Below, in pieces: positions 52,301 through 61,700 of a stretch of 64,000 nucleotides of DNA. The stretch spans positions 1,178,001 to 1,242,000 of the forward strand of contig VLTN01000001.1 of NCBI GenBank assembly GCA_008330645.1, given 5' to 3'. Origin of the DNA: Cafeteria roenbergensis (Eukaryota; Sar; Bigyra; Bicosoecida; Cafeteriaceae). Numbering within the stretch: the stretch's first letter is position 1; every line of letters begins with the position of its first letter. The notes under the pieces were generated by a model. That model searched no databases, was not told the origin of the DNA, and saw only the letters and a list, made by a program, of their open reading frames with translations. A program made the translations under genes and the position numbers.

Positions 52301-53130
52301 TCGTCCTGATCGCGCTGATGATCGCAACCACCATCGTGTTCTACACGTTCGCGGCAGAGAGCGGGACCAAGGCTTCCCAGATGAACAACTCTGGGCGGCG
52401 GCGATACCTTGCTTGCGAGACCGTCAATCTCCTGCGCGAGCTGATGATCGCTGACGGGCAGGTTGAGACCGTGAAGGAGCTGACTGAGCGCTTGGAAAGC
52501 ACGCTCGCACTGTACGAGAAGGTTCATAACGGGTTGGAGCTTGGGGACGAGGACTTGGGACTGACTGCGGCAGACCCGTCGTCATCAGAGTCCCAGCTCC
52601 TGGCGCGCCTTAACTACGGCGTGCCCGGGTCTGGCTTTGACCCGATGCAGACTGACGGCTCTGGGATCGCTGACTTCTCCGGGGTCGGGCTTGATCCGCT
52701 TGTGCGATTCTACTGGGCCACTGCCAGGAAGGTCCTCGAGCGCTACAGGTCCCCCGATGCGCCTCGGCCGAAGCGGGAGTTCTCCGCGATTCTCGCCGAC
52801 TCGGACTTCAACGCGCTCTGGGTGATGCAGCGGACCGTCATCGACAGCATGCAAGCCCAGGCGGTTAAGATTTACGCGTCATCCAACGAAGCCGTCGTAA
52901 ACGAGCTGGAGTCGCAGGCCTACTTGATTTTGTCCATCGAGGTCATCATGCTCGCAGCTGCGTACCTGCTGGTGTACGAAGGGATCAGCTCGGCGCTCGT
53001 CTCAGAGCACATGCGCGCCAACGACATTCGCGAGCTGATCCCCACTCTGATTCGCTTGGGGACGCCCGCGCTGTCCCACGACTTTGGCGGCAAACCCAAG
53101 TCCGCAACTGCTTCCTCTGATTTCGTGTGA
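46384..53130 (+). CDS. TmcB-like polytopic membrane protein with TPR region
   Basis: Exons 46384-46584, 46705-46850 and 47196-53130; introns GTGAGC...CACAG (phase 0) and GTGAGC...CGCAG (phase 2); 2,093 residues. Splicing makes a continuous membrane helix start (VLRIILFFVDWLQLAAIMM, then GYTFP|WEFLAFTKQ). About eight N-terminal helices follow (to residue ~330), then a long disordered cytoplasmic region (~350-850), a TPR-like block with SVFVRLTFTTYLFSRTATYP and LLAIRLLAEASTM, and at least four further helices (e.g. LGLGILLAIICGMFALSATL; IVVLVLIALMIATTIVFYTF; LSIEVIMLAAAYLLVYEGI) flanking extracellular-type segments. This order matches the TmcB/TmcC (tiny macrocysts) proteins known from Dictyostelium and many protists, in which a sensory or signalling role is supposed; no cyclase or kinase domain is seen here. 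Family call is by architecture and motif memory. Confidence 0.8.
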
Positions 53131-53550
53131 CCTGCTCGCCAAGAATTCGAGAAGTTGTGGAATTGCTTTCGCGCGGCATTCGCGCTGGACTCGCCCGCCG
53201 CTGCCCGCAATCCCAGCGCTGCCACACACGCATCCTGTTCGCGAACGAGCACAGCAGCGCCCGCGGGGCCAGCGTGGCAAGAGGAAGCCTGGGGTCGTTT
53301 CGTAAGCGCGCCGCCGGTTTGTCGGGGGCGGGTTGCGAATATTTCTGCCGCGAGGCAATATTTGTTGCCGCCGCCGGGCAGCCCGCGGCTCTGCCGCGCG
53401 GGCCAGCCCTTCGTGGCGGGCCACAAGCCCGACGGCGCGGTCCAATGGACTCCTCTTCGTCTGCCGCCGTGAGGGTTGCTTGGCTCGGCGTGTGAAGCTC
53501 GCGCTCCGTGCACTCGTGGTTGGTCGCGGACCTCGCGGCGCGCCACGGGG
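53131..53550. other. Intergenic region, 420 bp
   Basis: Between tandem plus-strand genes. It contains an AT-richer spot (GCGAATATTTCTGCCGCGAG near 53335, then GGCAATATTTG), with two AATATTT words 26 bp apart upstream of the WDR12 start. No gene recognised. Confidence 0.4.
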
Positions 53551-55158
53551 ATGGCAGTAGGGTTGCACGTTCCCGGCCCTTCGCTGCCCGCTGCGCGCGC
53601 CCACATCGGGGCCACGAGCCACTCTGGGAGCCAACGCGGCCTATTTGTGTTGCCCTTGCAACCGCAGGCTCGGGTGGTCCGGGCACGGTTCCTGGCACCG
53701 TCGGCGACAGGCCTGGCCGCTGCTGGTGTCGTGTTGCCTTCCACCCCGTTCGAGCTCCCCGCGGCGCTGAACCGCGAGGGCCTCGCCCGCGTTGCCAACC
53801 ACTTGATCGCGGCAGCCGCTGAGGTCGCTGGCACCGAGGCAGAACATCTGCAGCAGGAATGGGATGTGCTCTGCGCCGGCCGCCTCGTTCGCAGCTCGCT
53901 GGAGCGGCACCTGCGCGCTGCCGGCGAAAGCGCGCTCGAGGACGTCATCGAGCTTGCCTTGATCAGGCCTGTGGCACCCGCTGCGTCGAGCAGTGCCCGG
54001 AGGGCACCGGACTGGGTCCGAGGCGTCGGCTGCGCAAGCGGCCTGGCGCTGTCGGCATGCATGGACGGCGCCCTTGTGCTGCATGCAATCGAGGGCGACG
54101 TTGTGCGCGCCGTCGATGACGGCCGGGTGTCGTCTTCTGGCCTTGAAGGATCTGGGAGTGCTGCGTCGAGCGCCGTTCTCAGCGCCCGGCCCATCGCCGC
54201 GTGGGTCGGCCACGCCGGTCCGGCACAGGTTGCAGTCATGGAGACCGGTCCCGCCCTGCCCGCGACGCATTCCGCCGTCGCTGTGACTGGAGGGAAGGAC
54301 GGCGTTGCACGCCTGTGGAGGCTGCGTGCAAGCGCCTCGGGGCCCGCCGCACGCGGCTCGTCTGCTGCGGCACAGTTCGCAGAGCCATGCGCGCTGCTGG
54401 CCGGTCACGCCACCACCGTGACTGCCGCCGCATGGGGACGCGGCCTGGGGAGCGTGGCGACCGGCGACTGGTCTGGAGAGGTGTGCCTCTGGGACGCAAG
54501 CGCAGCCTCGGAGCCGGGATGGGCATCTGACGACTCGAAGGACGACGCCGAGGCTGACCCCGCGAGCAAAGCGCGGGGAGCAAAGCGGGCCCGTCGGACC
54601 AGCGCGGCAGAGCCAGCAGCGGTCGATCCCGCGGCGCGCATGCCCGCCCACACGGGCGCTGTAGGCGGCGTCACCTGGGCGTCGTCTTCGTCCCTGGTCA
54701 CGGGCGGCTGGGATCGCACCATCAAGATCTGGGACCCCGAGCACACTGGAATGGGCGGCGATGGTCATGCTGCTATCATCGACTGCTTCAAGGCGTGCAC
54801 CGGCGTGGCGTCAGCGGCCGCCGCTGGTTCCGGCAGCGACTGCTTTGCGTCGTCGCACACGGACGGCGCTGTGCGCATTTGGGACGCCCGTGCAGCGGGC
54901 GGAGACCGCGGCTCCGCCCTCCGCGGCCACTCTGGCTGGGCTTCGGCCGTGGCCTGGCGCCCTGGGAGCTCGCACCATCTGGCGTCCGCAGGGCACGACG
55001 GCCGCGTTGCGCTCTGGGACACCCGCGCTCCGTCGCAGCCCCTGCACTGGGCGATTCAGCACGATGGAAAGTGCCTCTCAGTTGCATGGGACAGCCCCAG
55101 TGTTTTGTGCAGCGGCGGCAGCGATCGCAGGGTGCGCTCTGTGTGCTTCCCCCAGTAG
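53551..55158 (+). CDS. YTM1: Ribosome biogenesis WD40 protein WDR12/Ytm1
   Basis: Unspliced, 535 residues from ATG 53551 (frame open upstream, but residues before it look non-coding). An N-terminal NLE domain spans residues ~40-125, with the family signatures LPSTPFELPAALNREGLARV, ANHLI, WDVLCAGRLVRSSLERHL. WD40 repeats follow from ~150 (APDWVRGVGCASGLALSACM), and near the end KIWDPE, AVRIWDAR and VALWDTRAP are typical WD blade ends. Ytm1/WDR12 joins Erb1/BOP1 and Nop7/PES1 in the PeBoW complex for 60S maturation, and its NLE (ubiquitin-like) domain contacts the Rea1/midasin MIDAS. It is longer than yeast or human relatives (about 420-460 residues) because of Ala/Ser loops and an acidic-basic insert (EADPASKARGAKRARRTS) that may be a nuclear signal. 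Confidence 0.9.
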   Translation: MAVGLHVPGPSLPAARAHIGATSHSGSQRGLFVLPLQPQARVVRARFLAPSATGLAAAGVVLPSTPFELPAALNREGLARVANHLIAAAAEVAGTEAEHLQQEWDVLCAGRLVRSSLERHLRAAGESALEDVIELALIRPVAPAASSSARRAPDWVRGVGCASGLALSACMDGALVLHAIEGDVVRAVDDGRVSSSGLEGSGSAASSAVLSARPIAAWVGHAGPAQVAVMETGPALPATHSAVAVTGGKDGVARLWRLRASASGPAARGSSAAAQFAEPCALLAGHATTVTAAAWGRGLGSVATGDWSGEVCLWDASAASEPGWASDDSKDDAEADPASKARGAKRARRTSAAEPAAVDPAARMPAHTGAVGGVTWASSSSLVTGGWDRTIKIWDPEHTGMGGDGHAAIIDCFKACTGVASAAAAGSGSDCFASSHTDGAVRIWDARAAGGDRGSALRGHSGWASAVAWRPGSSHHLASAGHDGRVALWDTRAPSQPLHWAIQHDGKCLSVAWDSPSVLCSGGSDRRVRSVCFPQ

Positions 55159-55743
55159 GTGCGGGCGATGATCAGCGATCGAACAAATGCAGCCAATTTG
55201 CCGCAGCGCGCAGTGCCCCCCACTCCCAGCCGCCACGGGCGCTTGGCAGCCACCCCGAGGCGACACCTGGCAAGCTAGCCCTGTGAGGCATCTGTCCGAG
55301 GTGCAGCCGACCGAGCGTGCTCCTTGGGAATTGACCAGTGCCGACGCGGCGGCCAGCGCGAAGGGCCGGTCGCCTCGTCCCCAGCCGCGCGGATAGCTTG
55401 ATGGCCCCGCTAGGTGTCGCGCCCCGGCTGTGCAGCCGCGAAGACCGCTGATTGGCATCCTCTTTGCCGCCGGGGCGCAAGCGCGGCATGATCGCCAGCA
55501 CAAGGGGGCGCGGTGACTGCTTGCTCTTTGCCCGAAACCTCCGCCTCGCGAGTCGCAGCGCTGTGAGACCAGCAGGCCTCCGGGAAGAGGACGCAGCTCC
55601 TGCTCTGGCCAGGGGCGGGTCGAGGGATACGCAAAAACAAAAGTGCCCCACTCGATCAAAGGACGCGGCGTTCGCGCTCAGCGTCAGCGCCAGCGCCAGT
55701 CCGATTCTGCCAGCTGCGCTCCCGACTCCAGCGCGCCGAAGCG
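55159..55743. other. Intergenic region, 585 bp
   Basis: Between tandem plus-strand genes. No RNA gene or repeat recognised. If the downstream protein starts at its third in-frame ATG (56113), the gap grows to 954 bp. Confidence 0.4.
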
Positions 55744-58700
55744 ATGCACCTGACTCGTGCCTCGGCCACGGCGGACGCCCATCTGGCTGTTGCGGGAGAG
55801 GCAGCTTTGAGGGTTGCTTCCTCGGCTGAGCGGGACGGCCACGCGCTGCGCGGCTCCATGGGAGCGAGTCGTTGTTCTCGAGCTGGAGCGCACCCTCTTG
55901 CAGGCCTTCAAGCGCTCCCTCCCGATGGCAAAACACCACCTGGCAAGGACCACCCTCGCGCTGCTAGCGCCTGGGCTCCAAGCGGCGGACTCGGCTCGCG
56001 CGTCGAGCGCGCGGCGACGCTTCTTGGCCGGTCGGGGCCGCCTGGCCGTTCAGAGGGTGACCATCGCAGGTCGCCTGCTGCCCACGGCTCGCGCCTTGAC
56101 CCAAGCTCGGCCATGGGCCGTGGTCCAGAAGGCCTGGCGGCAGCAGCTCGGAACATCCAGCACGAGCTACTGCCTCGTCTGCACGACGTGCGGGCCAGCT
56201 TGCAGCGAGCCGTCGTGGAGTTGGAAGCGCAGACAAACCACGTTGGAGCAGCGGTCGACAGGCTGCGAGAGCTCTCGCCAGCCCCGAAACGAACCGCGCT
56301 CACGCCGCAAGACAGGGTGGAAGACTTGGTTCGCAGGACTGCAATCTCAATGTCATCGGCGGTGAGGCAGCCTCCTCCCGAGCAGTCGGCCCTCAACCAA
56401 GGCCACTCGTTCTTCACGTCTGGGGCGTCAGAGTCGGATCATCGGCCTGCAAGCCACGAGCGAGTCGCTGTGGCTCGAGTGCAGAGGATGCTCCGTTTGC
56501 TCCGCAAGCAAGTGGCAGAAACAGGAGATCAGCTCGAGGCATTGGAGGCTGCCAGGAGGACGAATCGGGGCTGGGACGCGACGTTTCGGCTAGACAGCTG
56601 GATCCAGCCTGTCTTTCCGGCAGGCATTCGCAACTCAGCCCTGCCTCCCAAACTTTGCCAGGTTATCGCCCGCGCGCGAGCCGTCGCGAAATGGGCACCC
56701 GTTGTCAGTGGCTGGGGCGCACAGCTCCTCGTAGCCGCAGCAACGGCCCCGGCAGCCGCGCGAGGCAGCCGGAAAGGACCGCACCGGGAGGTCTCACGCG
56801 GCAGCCCCGCGGCGTCGTCGGTGGCAAGCCCTGCCGGTGTCGACACTTCACCAGAGTCCAGCAGCCCCTCTGACCAAGGTTGCGACAAACCTGCGGGGGC
56901 GATCGGTGCGCTTGAAGCTGTAGGCTACCCGAGCTCGCCGGCGTTGCTCACGCCCGCCGGCGGTGGCCTGTCGCCCGGGGGTTTCTCTGGCAGGGCCCAT
57001 GCCGCAGTTTCCCCAGAGTCAAAGGCCCCGGATTTTGCGAAGGAAGAGCCCGTCGGTGCTGTCGCAAGAGGCGCTGTTCTGGCTGAGACGGTCCAGACAG
57101 CCAAAGGCGTGTTCAGCGAGGCAACAAGGTGGGACGAGCGCATTGCCGGCGCCCGAGGGCAAGCATCTCAAAAGTACGCTTGGACCCCTAGGCTTTTCTT
57201 CGGGAAAGTGCCAGCTGTGCAGAGCTGCGACTCGCCCGAGGAGTACGCTAAGGGACTCCGGGCAGTGCCTGCCGCAGCTGCTTCGGCTGCGGCGGACGCG
57301 CTGAAACACGATTCACGACGACTCTCCGCGTTCGCATCGCTCGTGGCTGACACCTTGGACCGATGTGACTCCGTCCAGGGCCTCTCTCCTCGGGAGGCTG
57401 TCAAACTCGCGGCCTCGTTTGAAGCTTGCGCTCGCGCGTGTGTCGACTGCGACGCGCTTGCTGACGACGCGATGGCGAGCAAGGGTGTGTTTTCGTCGGC
57501 TGGAGGCGGCAATGCGGACTCAGTCAGCTTCGACTGGGCCGACGTTGGCTGGAAGCCGCAGCAGCCAAGCCCTCCGAGCGGGTCAATGTCCGCCCGCGAG
57601 CTTGGCCCCAGGAGCCCGCTGGCGCCTGTGCAAGCAGAGCGCTCGCGATCAGACGCCGCACTGACGACGTCCGTTGACGATCGGCACGTGTTTGGGCACG
57701 GATTCACAGGGCTCATCGCGGACTGCCTTGACGGCGGCGGGCCGCTCGGGAGCTTGCGCCGCCCTGCTAGGCTAACGGCAACTGCGGCAAAAGTTCAGCA
57801 AGTCAAGGTCGCCAGGCTTGCCGAGCGAGTTCTTGTCGCCGAACGACGAGTCAGGCTTGCGTGCCTCAGGCAGCACCTGTTGGCCACACTAGCGCAGCTC
57901 GCTGACATCCTGGCCGACTCAGAAGCGGAGGGGACCAATGCCGCCCACCCCAGTCCACCAGAAAGCCAACCGGGGCTGCCATGCCGCCGCACGGACGCAG
58001 CCCCGCAAGGTTTCAACGGCCTGACCGGTAAGGCCGCTTCCGCCGCCTGCATGCGCGTTGCAATTCGCCAGCTTGTGGTTCCGCTGTCTGCCGTCTCATG
58101 CCACGAGCTCCTTCACTCGGCCCATTGGGCGGGGGGGAAGCAGGCTTCGGGCGCTGGATTTGATGAGGCTTCGGCATCGCGAGAGTTCGCGAGCGGGTTG
58201 CAGACCGAGGCCGCTGCTCTGGCCAGCGCTTCCATAAGCGCGGCATCCTGCTTCCGCGTGCTTGGCCTGCTGCGGGAGGCAGAGGAGTACGACGTGTCAC
58301 TGACGGCCCAGCCATGGCTGGGGTGGCACGACGAAGCCGCCCTGAACAGCTGCGACCCGTCCGTGGTGCCGATTCAAGTGCGCTCGCGCCCGCGGCAGGA
58401 GCCTCAATCGGCCCCCGACCTTGGCGACGAGGCAATGGCTGACCCCGACGGCAAGTCAGTCCCGAGCACCAGGAAAGTGCCGGGGAAGTTCACTGGTCCC
58501 AGCAATGCCGCGCGTCGGCCCTCGAGCACCGGTCTGTCTCTGTGGAGACGAGCAAAGGCGCGCCTGGGCGTCGCCAGATCCTTGGTCAACGACGGCGGGG
58601 CGTCTTTCGATGCTCACAGGCTTCGCCATGTGATTGAGTCACTCTCGGGCCAGGAAGCTGGCAGGGCCAGCGACGACGTGATGCCTGACGAGTTCGTTCG

Positions 58701-61700
58701 CTGCGTTGGAGGCAGGGAGCTGCACCCCGAGGATGATGCAACTCCAGCCGACCACGCTGTTGGGCACATTGTCAGAGAGACACTCTTTGATCCCGCGCTG
58801 CCCAGCCTTCACAAATCACAACGGATGCGCGCGAGGGCCATCCAATCGGAGGCATCGCTTGCAGGGTGGGCAGGCATCCGGTCGCGGCTGATGGAGAGCG
58901 GCGAGGCGTTCGCCCTCTTCGACCTTCACGTCCGCACGCTTTTGGTGCAGGCCGTTCTGCAAAGTGCAGTGAGCGACGGGCATGCCGACGGGACTGGCGG
59001 AGGGCGCGCGCTCCTGGCGCTCGACTCTCGAACTGTCGAGGGACCGCAGACGTCAAATGGGTCGTGCTCACGCTTGGTGCACAAGCCAATGAGCGTCGTC
59101 GTGATGATTCGGGCCACCCCGGAGGGCCTGGAAAGCGCGGCAGCTGCGACCGGGGAACCACTTCGCGTGGTGTGGGACCCGCAGGAGCCCGCAAACCGGA
59201 CTTCCCAGACTCGGGCTGCGTCTCGCGCGGACGCAAAGGCAATCGCAGCGGTGGCGAAGGCCACAATGTTCGCTGGATTCGAGCCCAAGGAGACGGCTTT
59301 TGTGCTCTCGGACGGGCCTTGCAGGCGGGCGGAGGGCTCGGCTCAAGGACCATTGTGGTGGGATTCTCTGCGACTGACTGCTTGGCTGCCATTTGAAGCA
59401 TGCGCCACCTTCTCGGCTCTCCGCATCCACGAACGTCTCCAGCCACGGTCGTTGGGGAGTCCAAGTGCGGCGGCTTTGGACACAGCGTCCGCGGACAGCC
59501 CCGCTTGGCAACTGCAGGCCGTCACAGCACAGACTTCTGCGGAGAACTCTGGCTCTGTGGCCGCCAACCTTGCCAACAGCGAGCGCCTGTTGGTCGCAGC
59601 CGACCGGCTTTGCAAGCGCCTGGACAAGGCGTTTGCGTCGCTGGATGCGGGAGGCGGAGCAGACACGTCCACGGCGGACGGCCGCCAGCGAGCGTCTGCT
59701 GAGCAGCATTCCATGGAGTCTATGCGCCAGCGAGCTGCAGCCGCAAGAGCCAAGGCGCTGGACTCAGTTTGCAAAGGGCTTGCCTCCGCTGTGGAGGCCT
59801 GGGAGTCGGATTTATCCGCCCGCGCTGCACCTCGCCTCTTCGCGCCGCCAGCCCGTCGCCGACTTCTGCGCTGCCTCCTGCTGGCCCTCCCGTGGCCAGA
59901 TGCGGCAATGGCCTCCTTAGTGAGCCACGAAGACTGCCCCCGGCCGGAAAAGATCCATGGCGAGCTGGCGCCGCTTGTGCCACAGTCAGTGCCCGCATTG
60001 CTGGCTTCAGCGGCGTCCGCTGCCAGGAAACAACTCGAGCCGATGCGACCGCTTGGCGGGACCGCAGAGGGACCGCAATCCGCTCCACTTCAACCCGACC
60101 CTGCTCTTGCCGAAGGCGGGCAGCTGCTTCATCAGGGCCTCCACCGAGATGGCGAAGACTCGAGCGGCAGCGACTCGGACGACGGCCTCCTCGCAGACCG
60201 AGGCGGGGGCGCGAGCCTTCTTCGGCGGGGGCTCAGCCATTCTTCCACCGTCGAGCCGTCGGGCATAACAACTGGGCTCTCGGTGCGCGTCCCTTCTGGG
60301 CCTTTCGGGGAGGGCCTGCAAGCCAGCGCCTTTCAGTTCCTGCACGACGTGGAAGTGCTCGATCGCGTCGTCGAGCGAGCGGCAGCCGCGATGGAGCCGG
60401 TCATTCCTTTGAACACGCGGTGCTGCCGCCAGTCGCCTCAGACCGAGCAATTCATCCACTCGCTTGGAGCGTACTCAGGCGCTGCAGTCAGCCGTGCGGC
60501 CTCAGTTGGCGCAGTGGCGTCCCGCTGGCTGGTGCTGCTCCTCTTCGCGTTCATCCTGATTCGAATTTTGGTTGTCGATGTTACACTGAGCCTTGCGGTC
60601 GAGCCGGAAGTGTGGTCCGAGTTTTTGCGGTTCACGGGCACCGGGATTCCAGTGCCGGGTGACGTGTCCCGTGACATGCTCGGAAACGTGGCGTACGCCC
60701 TCGCCGTTGTCCTGGTGTGGACGTCCTTCCTCCAAAGCGCTGCCATTCGGACGTGGGCGCTGGAGGGCGCCCGCCTGGGCCGCAGCGTCTTACCGGCCCG
60801 AAGGCGCGATGCCTGCAACTTCATGCAGCTCGCTCAGTCTGTCATTGGCGCTGCCCCTGGTTCCTCGACGTACCTGGACTTCTCGCCGGAGCACGCTAGC
60901 GGCGCCCAGAGAGCATGCTGCTCTGGGTGCAGCCGCAGGGCGGCGGGTGACGAGCAGAGCCAGCAGAGTCAGGCCTCCATCAGGGGAGCCGCAATGGCGT
61001 TGGCATCCCAACGTCTTGGAACCGGCCCCGGGCGCGAAGTCCTGCTGCGGGACTCGTGCGGCATGGATTCGAGTGCAGGCGCCGCAGCTCTGCGGCGAGG
61101 TTCGTGGGCAGGCATCGCTGCAGGGGGGCATTCGGCTCCTTGGGCAGCGAGAGGACAGGCTGGGCGTCTCAATGCATTCGCAACTGCCGCTGAAGCTTCG
61201 ACCGGCGTCTGGAGGCCCTTGGCAGGGAAGCAGGCGCTTGGGGCACGCGCTTGCTACTACTCCCCTGCCTTCCTGGCACTTGATCGCCTGTGCGTGGTGC
61301 TCGCACTCTCAGCGCAAGCCGGGACTGTGGTGATCCTCTCAGTACTGGCAGACGCCGTCAAGCACGATCCAGTTTCCCAGGCCGCAATGGTCCCTCTCGG
61401 GTGCGCGCTCATGGCGATGTGCATCGAGGGATGCTACCGTTGCTTCAAGCACGTGACAGCGGGGCGCCGAAAGGATTCCCCGCACTCCGCGTTTCGCATC
61501 TCTCCCACTGTGTACGGCGCCCTCGATGAGTGGCATGACACAACCAGCCTTCTCACGGTCCTCATCGGGGTGTATCTTGCGCCGGCAGCAGCCGTTGCCC
61601 TTGTGCCAGATCGCTTTGAAATCGGGTATGGGCTGTGCGCGTCGGTGAGCAGCGACCCGGTAGAGGTGTTGTCCCCTGCCTGCACCAAAGCAGCAGGGTA

